A DNA stretch of 64,000 nt from Chrysemys picta bellii (lineage: Eukaryota > Chordata > Testudines > Emydidae), in the NCBI RefSeq assembly GCF_011386835.1, contig NC_088797.1, forward strand, positions 38,935,583 through 38,999,582, in the 5' to 3' direction. How positions within the stretch are numbered: the stretch's first letter is position 1; each line of letters opens with the position of its first letter. This document shows positions 1 to 11,898 of the stretch, piece by piece. The translations under genes and the position numbers were made by a program. The notes beneath the pieces were generated by a model that saw only the letters and a list, made by a program, of their open reading frames with translations, was not told the DNA's origin and searched no databases.

Positions 1-1619
1 CTGCATAATACATCAGCCATTAGAGGCAAACAAGATCTGTGTATTGAAAATAATGTCTTCCACACAAGTGAGATAATACTCCAGAACCCAGGCGACTACC
101 TGGAAATCTAGGGTAGATTGGCAGGTTTGCAGAAGATTCTAAAATGTGTCAAAATTTACTTACAGCCATACCAGTAGATTAGCCTCATCAGCAAATCCCT
201 TTATAGATTTCCTAAATTTGAGACTGTTGGGATTCAAGATGATCCCTAGTTTTAAGAATTCCAGTATTTAGGGAGGTTGGTTTCTACAGTTTGGAATGAA
301 AAGAAAAAATGTACTCCAAATGTTAAAGTAACATCTTAAAGCAACAGCAGGACCCAATGGAATAAAATTAAATATCAGAGAACCTACAGCAGAAAATATT
401 GTCTCTATAGTGTGGGTTCTACAGTAAAGATCTGTAGCAGTTCATTCTAAAATGCTAGGCAGTCTAAAATAGTTAACACGCCACATTCTGCCATTGAATG
501 CAGTATCTAGTACTGTATCCTATACATCAGGATGTATAAAAAACTGTTTTTTATTTCAAAATTTCTTTTAATTTAAGTTAACTGCAGATTTATTTGTAAT
601 AATTAATTCTATTTAAAATTAAATCTGAAATTAACAACCTATGTTAAGGCGTAAACTACATATAATTTATTAAAATTGTTTACATTAAATACAACAATTA
701 ATATTAAGCAGTACCTGTTTGCTGCCAAGTTTTAAAGAAAGTCAGACCGCTGAACTGGGGGGAGTCACTGGCTAAACACCTGAAACCAGAGTTTGCTGAA
801 GTGCTAAAACCAGTTTTTGACAGCAGTAGCCTCTTTTATGGGTGCAGAGAGAATAGTTTCTTGATTTCAGTTTATTCAGCTATTTCAGTTCATGACTAGT
901 TCATTTAAAGTTAAGAAACCAACTGGGAGTTGACAAAGTAGGAAAACTTGTTTTCCTCTTCCAATATATGAATAAAAATGAGGTGAGAGCATGAGATCTT
1001 CTAGTTCTAAAATCTTGATGGACAGGTTGACCAGAAATAATAAAATCAATTCATTAACACCAGAGATTTCCTTTGTTTAATAAATTGGTTTTAAATGAAA
1101 AACATATTTTGATAATTCTTTTCTATGTATCTAGCATATTTATGGCCATTTTATTTAATAATAAAATTAAAATGTTGTTTTTATGCCTTTAATTGAATTT
1201 GAATTTCCATCCAAATAGAGCCTGACAAGTTGCAAGTAAACAATTAATGTAGTAAAAAGCTAAGCTACATAATTGCCTAAATATAACATATCCTCCTGGT
1301 TATCAAAAAGAAGCACCAATTTACTGTAAAGGCTATATTTAGTTGCAAATCAATATGTTAGTTGGTAACCATTAAAATGAGAATCAATCTTTCTTTATGA
1401 GAATAACTAAAGTACAAATGCAAAACATGATTAAACTTCAAGGATTTGAATCACTTTTATTTAAATAATCTACTCTGCTGTACACACATGAGAAAAGAAG
1501 TTTGTCCACCACACTTTGGCATAAGAATGAGTGTAGAATTTTCGGACTTCATTTTAAATGTTATCCTGCATGCTCTAATATTTAAACAAAATCATTAGAC
1601 ATTAAAAAAAACAAGATTA

Positions 1620-1620
<1 letters not shown>
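1..1620. other. Gene-free AT-rich stretch
   Basis: No open frame, RNA gene or recognisable transposon end is visible on either strand. The sequence is AT-rich with short A and T runs, as expected for unselected vertebrate intergenic or intronic DNA. I see nothing to annotate before the microsatellite that follows. Confidence 0.6.

Positions 1621-1708
<88 letters not shown>
1621..1708. repeat. Compound (CT)n(AC)n microsatellite
   Basis: About 15 CT units run directly into 29 uninterrupted AC units, with no interruption at the junction. Purine-pyrimidine alternation in the AC part can adopt Z-DNA. The long pure tract makes it likely to vary in length between individuals. Confidence 0.97.
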
Positions 1709-1712
<4 letters not shown>

Positions 1713-2486
1713 CCACCCCAAAACCAAAACTCCCCAGTTATTTGACTCAATTAAAATTGCATCAGGGAGACAGAGCAAATTTTGTCATTGTAAAATGAAA
1801 CCTGGAACATTAATACATTTGGGTACCATGCTAATTGTACTGTTTTCTGTAATAACCACATGAATGCAAATGACAGCTAATATAAGCATCCCAGGAGATT
1901 CCACCTTAACATATTAGGAGAGTGGTCATTTCTTACTTAAGCAAGCAAGAAGTGAGAGGTTTCACTATAGTCTCTGAATGGCAATTTTAATGCAATAAAA
2001 GTCTATAGTGTCAACAGGCTAATGACTGGAATGTATGTCTCAAGTAACTTATTTTCTCATCTTTTTAAATTTAACTTAATCAATTGTTTGATAACAGTGT
2101 GGGGCCTGATTCTGTTCTCATTGTAGTCAATGGGATTTTTGCCATTCATGTAACTGGAAATGGGGTCATACCCTTGATCAGTTTTTCTAGCTCTATAGTT
2201 ATAAAATTAGGGTACACATACAAAAGTTGAAGGCAAAAAACCTAAACAGTTTCTATAACTTAAAAGAGACAGACTCTTACATAAAATAAAGTTGATAGCA
2301 GCTCAACAGCCCTCATTCAAGTAAACGCCAACATAAAGAAGTAGGCCTTGGACTGTGTCCAAAGATCAGTAGATCTGGTCTGACAGACCAGAAGGAGGAA
2401 GCAGATTTCAGAGATGAAGGTATTCCACTGAGAATGCCCTTCCAGTAGAACAGATTTTTTTTTTTAATTGGGCTCTTAGACATGAT

Positions 2487-2813
2487 GGGCCTGAAACTCC
2501 TCTTACACTGGTTTAAATGTCATTTATGGTGCAATAAATTTCTCTCCATCTCTTTATTCCACTAAAAAGGCCACAGTCAAATGTGTAAAAATGCATGGAG
2601 TCTTATACACTAACAGTCTGGATGGGGCAAACAGCATGAGCGGTTATGAAAAAATGTAAGGATCAGTTTGTCATGAAAGTGATGGTTGTGATGAAAAAAA
2701 ATCTTTACATGGATAGACCCATAGCCAGGGATGCTACTCTCACTTAAATTTATATAATTCCACTGACTTCTGAGTTCCCCCAAATTACACCAGTGTGAGA
2801 GAAGACTCAGGCA
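2487..2813. repeat. Ancient foldback repeat
   Basis: The left end reads GGGCCTGAAACTCCTCTTAC, and the reverse complement of the right end reads GTGCCTGAGTCTTCTCTCAC. Both continue into a CACTGGT(T/G)TAA block. The two arms flank a degenerate interior without an open frame. This resembles the old palindromic repeats in reptile genomes whose ends read GCCTGATTCTG. The divergence between the arms shows it is old. Classification to a named family is not possible by eye. Confidence 0.5.
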
Positions 2814-4587
2814 CAGTGACATTAGGGTAAAACATTGTCATTCTCAGACACTGAACTATCAGGAGTATTGTACTATTGCACTAATGCTAGAGTTTAATAC
2901 TTATCCAGGAAATTAAGAAAAAAAACCTCCATGCTTTACTGATTTATAGGAGAATCCTACAAATCACCCTACTAAGACAGTTCTCCCTGCCAAAATTCTC
3001 AGTAAAGAATTAATACCTGAGTGCCTAAGTGAAGACTCATGATATGGAGAACAAATTATTTTTACAAGACGTATTATGGAAACCTTACCAGTATGCTATG
3101 AAGTACCACCAGGAATTACAAACTAATCTACACTTGTCAAATACGTGTTAAGAGCCTGCTGGTGAACCTAGTGAAGTCAATAGGAGATTTGTTATTGATT
3201 TCTGTGGGAGTCGATTTGGGCCCTACATGTGCATATTTATCAAGTGCAGGTGTTATGTCTTTTGTATATTTAAATGCATTTTTTCACATATCTAGAAAGT
3301 ATCTACTTATATACAAGAGAAAAGTATTGACAATCTATTTTTGGGGGGGAGGGCATTTTGGAATAGAGTAAGGAGTTTTACTTAGACTAGTTGTATACCA
3401 AAAACCATTATTCCTCTGGAAAATAAACATCACTGCAGGAAAGCAAAGCAATTATCACATATCTCCTTTTGACATATTACTTATCTATATCAGTGACCAG
3501 ACCTAAGGCTGGCAACGCTTTCTATATACTATTTGTAGCTAAACTGTTTTCCCTCTTTTTATTAAAAGATTATAGGCAATATACCTAGCAACAGGATGAT
3601 AGACACAATAGTTGACTAGGCTTCACATATGCAAGTAGTTCCACTGATGTCAATGGAAATATTTGTATGAGTGAGGACTACTCTTTATGAATATGGATTT
3701 GCATGACCAACTCCAAATCAGCAAAAACATCAATATTTTCTTTTTGTTTAAAAAAGAAATTCAAATTTGGATTTTAATATACTTCTTTTATATAAGGTAC
3801 TTTTCTACATTGTACCTCAATGGCTCTATTATTTATAACAACAATTATCCAATCATGTATAGATTTAAATATATATCATTGAAACTTCTCACGGTGGTGT
3901 CTGACCTCCTATATCTAACTGTCCCACACCTCCACTTTGTCTTATCAGATAGCTTCACTGAATTACCTCAGGATTCCTGCTGTTATGATGCTGCCTCAAG
4001 CAAGAACATGTCAACTTTCTGTTTCTGATTTTTCTTGTATTTAGTTGTCCAAAGTGGCAGAAGTACTGTGCAGCCATATGAAGACGTGATATAGGCACAT
4101 TGGGAAAGAGCTATTTCAGTTGTAGCAATAGAAAAGACACAAACCCAACTTGAGCTCCCCCATCTCAACTCAGATCTCCCAAGTGTTGGTTTACGAACCC
4201 TAAACAGAGAGGTCAAGTCAACCATAATTGCTGCTTGTTGTACATGACCATTTAAATTTCTAATTCTTGCCTAAAGCTACTATCAACCTGAATATTACAT
4301 CTTTATGAGAATGAATGATTATTTTTCTAACTTGTCTGACTACGCATGCTTTGGATCATATTAGTAGAGAGTTGGATGGACCAATCCCTTGGCTGTGCAA
4401 GTGAAAATTCTGTGATATGCATAAACAAACATTCGAAGAGAGCAACAGTATCTACAAGACATACACTGTACTAACTTTTCTGGTATTCACAGAGCCAGAT
4501 GGTACTTAGGAACTCTATGAGTGTGTAAGGAGAAGGCACAAGAAGCGGTCTTCTCTCTCTCTCCTTGTGTCCCTGAACTGCAACTGG
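2814..4587. other. Gene-free stretch
   Basis: There are only short chance frames (70-113 codons) without composition or motif support. An isolated piece near 3640-3665 carries the TGATGTCAATGGAA motif seen in other old repeats of this window. No element ends are found until the Harbinger terminus at 4588. Confidence 0.5.
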
Positions 4588-4712
4588 GGCCTTGGCTACA
4601 CTTGAGAGTTACAGCGCAATAAAGCCACCCACAGCGCTGTAACTCACTCCCCTTCCACACTGGCAAGGCACGTACAGCGCTGTATCTCCGCGGCTACAGC
4701 GCTGCTTGTACT
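4588..4712 (+). repeat. Left terminal inverted repeat and subterminal AGCGCT motifs
   Basis: The outer part pairs with 8565-8596 at the right end. Four copies of a CAGCGC motif lie just inside, at about 4613, 4632, 4675 and 4696, and three of them extend to the palindrome AGCGCT. Repeated subterminal palindromes next to a transposon end are typical binding sites for transposon proteins. That assignment is inferred. Confidence 0.7.
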
Positions 4713-4995
4713 CCATCTCCCCGAGAGGAATAAAGAGTATTGCGCTGCTGCTGCTGCACTGCGGCACCAGTGTGGCCGCCCAATGCGCTCTGATTGGCCT
4801 CCAGAAGTATTCGGCAGAATCCCACAATGCCTGTTCTAGCCACTCTGCTCATCAGTTCGAACTCTACTGCCCTGGCCTCAGGTGACCAACTGTCAGACCT
4901 ACCCTTTATATTCCCCGGGAATTTTAAAAATCCCCTTCCTGTTTGCTCAGCCCGGCGTGGTGTGGAGTGCTATCAGTAAATCTTTCCAGGTGACC

Positions 4996-6721
4996 ATGCG
5001 TCCACGCACCAAACGAGCGCCAGCATGGAGCAATGGTGAGTTGCTGGACCTCATCAGTGTTTGGGGGGAGGAAGCTGTCCAGTCCCAGCTGCGCTCCAGC
5101 CGTGGGAATTACGATACCTTCGGGCAGATATCAAGGGCCATGATGGAAAAGGGCCATAACCAGGACGCACTGCAGTGCAGGATTAAAGTGAAGGAGCTGC
5201 GGAATGCCTACCACAAAGCCCGGGAGGCAAACCGCCGCTCCAGTGCTGCCCCCACGACCTACCATTTCTACAAAGAGCTGGACGCGATACTTGGGGGTGA
5301 CCCCACCTCCACTCCGAGCACCACCATGGACACTTCAGAATGGGGGGAGAAGGAGGAGGAGGAGGAAAGCGGGAGTGAGGGTGCTGGGGTAGGGGGAGAC
5401 ACCCCGGAATCTCTGGAGGCATGCAGCCAGGAGCTCTTCTCAAGCCAGGAGGAAGGTAGCCAGTCGAAGCGGCCGGTATTTGGTGGAGGACAAACAGAAG
5501 AGCAGGTTCCCGGTAAGCGGCTTTTATTTTTTTTCAGGAAGTATTTTTTTTCGGGAAAGAAATTTTTTCAGCGTGGGTTCTTTGGGAGAGGAGGGTTAGG
5601 GCTGCATGCATGCCTAGATGCAGAATAGTGCATTGATGTGGTCTATCACATCATGGTAATCAGCCTCAGTAATCTCTTCGAAAGTCTCATCCAGAACGTG
5701 GGCAATGCCCTTGCGCAGGTTTTTTGGGAGAGCCACCATGGTCCTTGTCCCAGTCAGGCTAACGTGTCTGCGCCCCCATGAGGGGCTGGGGGACCATTGC
5801 TGCACACAGGCAAGCTGCATATGGGCCAGGGTGGAAGCCGGATTGCAGTAGAAGACCCTCCCTTGCTTCCCAGGTCACCCTCAGCAGCGAGATATCGTCC
5901 AGGATAAACTCCTGTGGAAAATGTTGGGACAGTGTTCAGTGTAGGTGCCCCCTGCAGCTGTTGGCTCTCCCCAAGGCACAGAAACCCAGAGGACAATACA
6001 GCTCTGAAACAATCAGTCCCCCTTACTCACCATTTTGGGGCTCCCGTGGGTTATGTGCGCTCTCTTTGGGATGGGAAAATTATGCTATTGTGTAGACTGT
6101 GTGTGCCCTCCTTAAGTGCGGGGGAATCATTACTCTGTCTGGTATAAACAATGCTGCCTCTGTTAAGTGTTGCATTTTGCCTTTACAGACGCAACCTTGA
6201 GATCTCAGCCATCCGTGTTATCACCGACTGAGAGACTGCAAAACCTCCGGAAAAGATCGCGAAAAAGCAAAGAAGACATGCTGCACGAAGTGATGCATCA
6301 ATCTCTTACAGAGAATCAAAAAGCGCAGGAGTGGAGGGAGAGCGAAAGCAGGATCCGCAAGGAAAACACAGCGCACTGGAAGCAAAGCACGGATCGGCTG
6401 ATAAGCATCATGGAGCGCCAAGCGGACTCTATCCAGGCATTCATAGCCATGCAGGCGGAGCACTACCATGCCTGCCGCCCCCTGGAACCCTTGTCCCAAA
6501 ACTCTTTCCCTTGTGCCCCCATGTCATCTCCAACCCACTTTCCCCAACATCCGGGTTCTTACCGCCACCAGCTGCCTCCAACACCTGTATCTTCACCAAC
6601 CAGCCCTGAGAACTATGACCCTTACCCTCTGCACTCAAACCCCATCACCATGCAGTATAGCCATCCTGAAGTGCAGCACTCATTGCACAGCACTCCAGAC
6701 AGGACATACGCAAATCTATGA
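4996..6721 (+). CDS. Harbinger Myb/SANT-like DNA-binding protein, two exons
   Basis: The coding region can be joined from exon 1 (4996-5512) and exon 2 (6189-6721), 350 codons including the stop. The donor is CCG|GTAAGC and the acceptor TTTACAG|ACGC. The junction is phase 1 and restores an open frame. The first ~95 residues form a Myb/SANT-like domain of the Myb_DNA-bind_4 type: it starts at APAWSNGELLDLISVWGEE, and the segment DALQCRIKVKELRNAYHKA is the likely recognition-helix region. An acidic EEEEE stretch follows. Exon 2 is rich in basic and coiled-coil-like residues (RKRSRKSKED) and ends in a Pro/Ser/Tyr-rich tail. In Harbinger systems this protein binds the transposase, helps bring it to the nucleus and binds subterminal DNA. 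I chose the ATG at 4996 because it matches the equivalent start context (GTGACCATG) in copy 2. An upstream in-frame ATG exists at 4882 but precedes the conserved domain without homology. Two AATAAA signals follow at 6784 and 6804. Confidence 0.82.
5614..5911 (-). pseudogene. Antisense exon inside the Myb-gene intron: third Harbinger frame, copy 1
   Basis: On the - strand an AG acceptor (TTTTCCACAG) opens a frame that can be aligned with the antisense frame of copy 2 (48116-47826). Shared blocks are LDDISLLRV / MNDITLLRI, GPYAACLCAAMVP / GPYTARLCHAMIP and ALPKNL / ALPRNL, followed by F-E-E/M-I-T and INALF / VNILF near the stop. In this copy the frame shifts once at a run of five C bases (near 5785-5795), and CTG stands where copy 2 has its ATG, so it is scored as broken. 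Many codons in the aligned blocks differ only at the third base, which points to past selection on this strand. I do not recognise the protein family. It could instead be a 3' exon of a longer antisense transcript. Confidence 0.55.
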
Positions 6722-6783
6722 TTGTATCATTCCCCACCCCACCCCCTTGCCCTTTCTGATTCCCAAACAGTTGTGTTTCTTTC

Positions 6784-6840
6784 AATAAATGAATTTTCTT
6801 TTCAATAAATGGCTTTTTGGCTTTGAAAACATTCTTTATT
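6784..6840. terminator. Convergent poly(A) signals of Harbinger copy 1
   Basis: Two AATAAA hexamers on + (6784-6789, 6804-6809) follow the Myb-like gene. A TTTATT (AATAAA on -) at 6835-6840 follows the transposase. The two genes therefore end tail to tail within about 250 bases, with poly(A) signals facing each other. Confidence 0.7.
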
Positions 6841-6970
6841 ATCGCATAAAGATATCTTAAAAGATACCTTAGCCCAGGAAAGAAACAGGCACTGCAAATC
6901 AGCTTAGCAAACACAGATTCCTACTGATATTGTAACCACTGCACTTCACTCCCCTGCAGGGCACCAGACA

Positions 6971-8157
6971 TTACTGCTGGTTTTCAGCCTCAAATTGCTC
7001 CCTCAAAGCATCCCTAATCCTTGCAGCCCCATGCTGGGCCCCTGTAATAGCCCTGCTCTCTGGCTGTGCAAATTCAGCCTCCAGGTGTTGAACATCGGAG
7101 GTCCATGCCTGACTGAATCTTTCACCCTTCCATTCCCAAATATTATGGAGGGTACAGCACGCGGATATAACCACGGGGATGTGTTTTCAGCCAAGTCTAG
7201 CTTCCCATACAGAGATTGCCAGTGGCCCTTTAAACGGCCAAAAGCACACTCCACAGTCATTCGGCACCGGCTCAGCCTGTAGTTGAACCGTTCTTTGCTG
7301 CTGTCAAGGCTCCCTGTGTAGGGTTTCATGAGCCACGGCATTAACGGGTAAGCGGGGTTTCCAAAGATCACAATGGGCATTTCGACTTCCCCTACTGTGA
7401 TCTTCCACTCTGGGAAAAAAGTCCCAGCCTGCAGCTTCCTGAACAGGCCAGTGTTCCGAAAGATGCGTGCATCATGCACCTTTCCGGGCCAGCCTGCGTT
7501 AATGTCAATGAAACGCCTACGGTGATCCACAAGCGCCTGGAGAACCATAGAGAAATACCCCTTCCGATTAACATACTCGGATGCTAGGTGGGGTGGTGAC
7601 AGAATAGGAATGTGCGTCCCATCTATCGCCCCTCCACAGTTAGGGAAACTCATTTGTGCAAAACCATCCACTATGTCCTGCACGTTACCCAGAGTCACGG
7701 TTCTTCTGAGTAGGATGCGATTAATGGCCCTGCAAACTTGCATCAACACGATTCCAACGGTTGACTTTCCCACTCCAAACTGGTTTGTGACTGACCGGTA
7801 GCTGTCTGGAGTTGCCAGCTTCCAGATTGCAATAGCCACCCGCTTCTCCACCGGCAGGGCAGCTCTCAATCTTGTGTCCTTGCGCCGCAGGGTGGGGGCG
7901 AGCTCCTTGCACAGTCCCATGAAAGTGGCTTTTCTCATCCGAAAGTTCTGCAGCCACTGCTCATCATCCCAGACTTGCATGATGATGTGATCCCACCACT
8001 CAGTGCTTGTTTCCTGAGCCCAAAAGTGGCGTTCCACGGTGCTGAGCATGTCTGTGAATGCCACAAGCAATTTTGTGTAGTACGCGTTACGCGACTCGCT
8101 ATCAACGTCGGACTCCTCACTGTCACTTTGGATCTTAAGGAATAGCTCGACTGCCAA
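6971..8157 (-). pseudogene. Harbinger DDE transposase, copy 1 (one frameshift)
   Basis: This is a HARBI1-type transposase with a DDE_Tnp_4 fold. The main frame runs from 8157 and includes a helix-turn-helix-like region near residues 105-145 (KLATPDSYRSVTNQFGVGKS). The catalytic-domain motifs follow: GAIDGTHIPI (Asp near residue 179), GWPGKVHDARIF (Asp near 229), FGNPAYPLMPW (near 265-275) and VECAFGRLKG (Glu near 303). A one-base deletion near 7180-7185 shifts the frame. The true C-terminus, with ISACCTLHNIWEWKGE, continues in the other frame to 6971. Total length would be about 395 residues, normal for the family. The usually invariant GD of GD-A-Y-P is GN here, a change at a candidate catalytic aspartate. 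The enzyme cuts and pastes the element by recognising its inverted repeats. The frame is otherwise open. Confidence 0.88.
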
Positions 8158-8596
8158 ACGTTATGTGCTGGTTAGATTCGTCGGCATACTCCTCAGCAGT
8201 TCGGGCTCCATTCTCACAGACCGAAACGGAACACAGATCGCGCTGCACAGAAACTGTTGAAAGATGGCGCCAAATGTGGACGGAAACACAGGGATTGCTG
8301 GGATGCGAAGCGATGCAACACGGGGCGTTGGGACAGGACCCAGAATGCCCTGCTCCACCCCCCCGCCCCCTTCCCACAACCCATGGCGCCAGAATGGGAA
8401 GAGGTGCTCTGTGGGATAGCTGTGGGATAGCTGCCCATAATGCACTGCTCCCAATGCCGCTGCAAGTGCCGCAAATGTGGCCACGACAGTGTGCTGGCAG
8501 CTGTCAGTGTGGACAGACTACGGCACTTTCCCTACTCAGCTGTACGAAGACAGGTTTAACTCATAGCACTGTACAGCTGCAAGTGTAGCCATACCC
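8158..8596 (-). promoter_or_regulatory. Transposase leader and right end of Harbinger copy 1
   Basis: This non-coding segment lies between the transposase start and the right terminus. It contains the direct duplication TGTGGGATAGC, which has a close counterpart (TATGGGATAGC, doubled) at 50908-50930 in copy 2. The conserved doubled motif suggests part of the promoter or a protein-binding site. The segment ends in the inverted repeat TGTAGCCATACCC. Confidence 0.45.
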
Positions 8597-10410
8597 TAGG
8601 AACAACTGCAGTACCTGTGCTCCGTGGAGAACAGAGACTGCTCCCTCATGTGCAAGACACCCCAAATGAAGTATGAATGGGTGGGGAGAAGGGAAGCACT
8701 GGGGAGTATGTTGCACCCTCTGAAGGGGTGAAGTTCTTCACTGTCCCAGTGGGGGCCAGTGCCAAAAGGCACAATTTGTCTCTTAATTAGCATATCAATA
8801 TAGTACTTTGTGCATGCATTGTATTACTTCAAACTCAAATCCAGTTATATTTTTAATGATGACAAAAGTGCATTGAATCAGATGTTGCAATGTGGGCTAT
8901 AGTCTATTAAAAATACTACTGAAATACTATAACCTAATTGGTTTAATGAACCATGAATTCTGACAGCTAATACTTCTAGATTTGCAAGTTTTGAACAAAG
9001 CTGAATTCAGATCACAGAAAAGAGCTCTGTGCTCCCAATAATTATGTTTATTGAGATTGAAGAGGTGTGCACAATAAAAATTCTGTACAATGTGACACAT
9101 GAGAGTAATTTGGATCAAGAAGGGTACAATTTGGTATGAGTTATAGGACAAATAGATGATGCTATTAGATAAAAATGTACAATAAATTAAAATAACGGTC
9201 TCAAGATTTATTCCAATACATAAACCTATGGTAAGAGCAGTCTTATTATGCCATTTCCCATGCTGAATGAGTACAGTTTGTCTTCTGATTTTTTTATTTT
9301 TCTAATTTTTATTTTGTTGGTCTTACTTTAAATTGTTGAGTATCACAGGAAAAGCTGAAAAGACTTTGCTCTTTAAGGGCCAAATTCTGCTGTCCTTACT
9401 CAAAGTTCAATGGGAATTTTGCCTGACTAAGGAATGCAAGATATGGTCCAAAGAAACCTAAATACTTTATTTTATAAGAAAGCTGATCAGATCAATTTAA
9501 CATAAATGGTATTGCTGAACTGACAGTTATATATTTTTAAAAGAACTAGACAGAAAGTAACTTAAATTTATGACTTGAGGCTAATTTGGTGGCATCACAC
9601 TTCCAGGTAGATTCAGCAATAAGCATGATGTGGTTTTTCCAACACTTACAGAACTATGCATAATCAGTTTCCCCTCCTGCTCTCCACTTTTTTGGTCTTG
9701 AAGCTACATAACCTTTATGATCTTGCTAACATCCTGTAATTCGAAAAAAAGCGTACATTTTCTGGCTACACTAATAATGTGAGGAGTATTTCCTTTTGCA
9801 ATTAAAAGCTATGTCAGCTCATCTATTGATTTTTCCATAACATTACAGTTGTTCCAGGACATATTTACTGATTCAAATTCAGTAGCCCTTTCTGCAAACA
9901 ATTAAACAGCTTGCAAAACTAAACATACAATATAGGGGCAATTTTATCAGCAAAACACAGGCACCTCTGCCAGGGTGGAATAGACCTACCATTATGATAG
10001 CACATAAGATGGTAAACAATTTAGGAACAGAAAGTGACAAAGAATACCTTCTCCCCAGGTAATAAAAAGATAAAGTAATTACTGCCTATGCTAAAATGTG
10101 GCCAAGATACAAGATACAATTTGTTAACATAATAGAATAACTACAGATTTTAGCCAACTATCTGCTGAATGTAAGAAATGCTTCTCAAATTTCCAATCCC
10201 CCTTTTTAAGTCAGATTTTTAAATATGTTTTGTGGGTGTTTAACATCTGACTTTGTATGGCAATGGAGCTTTTAAACAAGGTGGGAAAGGTCAGATATGG
10301 TATCCACTGTAAGGGATATTATCCAAACACAATGGAAGTAATAAAGAAGCCACAAATCAGGTATTTCTACTAAGATCAGTAGAGCTGAATACTTAAACTA
10401 ACATGTCAAA
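8597..10410. other. Gene-free AT-rich stretch
   Basis: No reliable frame is visible. Near 9380-9450 there is a decayed copy of an old repeat with the motif AGTTCAATGGGAA followed by CTGACTAAGGAATGCA. Nothing else is recognised. Confidence 0.5.
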
Positions 10411-10432
10411 CACACACACACACACACACACA
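10411..10432. repeat. (CA)11 microsatellite
   Basis: This is an uninterrupted CA dinucleotide tract of 11 units. Confidence 0.95.
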
Positions 10433-11898
10433 AAGAATAGTTGCTCCCCATATACAATACAAACTTTATCTCAGCCCCATGAAAACTATAGGTTTTCTTG
10501 GATTTCTGCTTTGTTTATATATTTATCTGAAGATCTAAATACATGCCAATTTTCTTATTGAAAAGTCAATATGATCAAAGATGAGAAGTTTTAAAGCATT
10601 TTTAAAATGACTTTTTTTCTGCTGCCAAACACAACTCACCCAATTTTCATGAAGTTTTGGAGGAAAACATGCTGCAATTCTGAGAGTGATCTAGTCAAGT
10701 TTCAGACTAATTGCAACAGGTCCTCACGCCCCAGTAATAAACTCATGAAAAATGACTAATGCAAAAGGTAACTCATTGGTTAGGCAACAATGCAAAAACT
10801 ACAACACTATATAAAATGTAGCAAATGAGGGAGAATATGTGATTTACTTCACACTAAAGTAAATGACTGCCCTATTCACTTATAAACCAAATTAGTAAAC
10901 TGAATGCAAGTTGTTCTAATTAATGGCTGCTTTAGTTACCACAACTTAATTTTGAATTCCAGGTATGTAAAGTCCTGATAAGCCATTAATGTAGTGAGTG
11001 GTGTGAGAGATCAAAAAAGAATGTGAAAGGATGGCAATAGCTGAGCTGAAGAATGGAATTGTGTTTTGCTACACAACATTATTTTTTGCGTGATTTGAAA
11101 AACCAGTGAGGACACTACATTTTATGGGCTGTATAAAAAAAAAAATGAGTAACTGCCCTGTCTATCTCATCATAAGCTGTTAATTAAAGCACCATATTTT
11201 ACATAAAACGTAAATGATTAAATATCAATTCCAGTATAAAGAATTAAAGAAAGAAAAACTTCATACATGCAAGGTACACAAGTTATCTGCTTTTCTTTAC
11301 TGATATGTTTATATCATAAACATAGAAAGGCCAAGACTGGAACCCTAGATCAGAAACATGTTTCCTTCCACTCCAAATTTTGAGGACATTCAAATAAACT
11401 TTTCCTGGCCTGCCAAAGACTCTACTTCTCAATTGCTTATCCAGTTCAGGAGTTCTCTGTTTGTGGGAAGTGATTTGTTGCGGATGTTAGGATGTTTATT
11501 ACATTTTAATTTGTGGTCTGTGGACCGGTTCTGCTGGGATGGATCTGTTCCACATAAGAGTTGTCCTTTGTGTTTCATTTTTTCATAAGCCGTTGAGGAA
11601 ACATGGCATGATTTGTGGTTTTACATTTGTAAATGCACATCATTATTGTGGGGCTTGTTCCCAGAAACTAAAATCCATAAATCTTCCAGTGCCAATGTCT
11701 TGGGACATCCCAATTCAGCTTTCAGAATTTAAATGAATTAAGTGAAACACTTTCCCAGAATTTCCCCCCAGGTCCTTGTTTGTGATATTTAGCTCTGTAG
11801 TCTTTGCAAGCCTTCCATAGAGTCATCTTGGAAGAACCCACCTTTGATGGAAGAAATTGCTAGGTAACTTTGCATGCTCTTTGTGTCTCTGATATCAC
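10433..11898. other. Gene-free stretch
   Basis: AT-rich DNA with chance frames only (65-76 codons near 11360-11740). No motif, element end or RNA gene is recognised. Confidence 0.45.

Larger units (their letters stand above)
4588..8596. mobile_element. Harbinger DNA transposon, copy 1 (autonomous-type, nearly intact)
   Basis: This is a 4.0-kb element with two convergent genes, the standard PIF/Harbinger layout: a Myb/SANT-like protein on + (4996-6721) and a DDE transposase on - (8157-6971). The terminal inverted repeats share the core GGCTACACTTG (left) and its complement CAAGTGTAGCC (right), and both ends continue into GCGC/GTAC-rich subterminal sequence. The 3-bp flanks are TGG and TAG, so a clean target duplication is not shown. 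The GC content is well above the AT-rich flanks. The Myb frame is intact and the transposase has a single frameshift, so this copy looks fairly young. It belongs to a different subfamily from the copy at 46806-51093. Confidence 0.9.

Noticed and set aside
1621..1708. Possible CRISPR-like or satellite array
   Set aside because: It is a plain dinucleotide microsatellite with no spacers.
4882..4995. Upstream extension of the Myb-like gene from the ATG at 4882
   Set aside because: It has no homology to copy 2 or to the family domain, and the ATG at 4996 matches the conserved start context. It may be 5' UTR.
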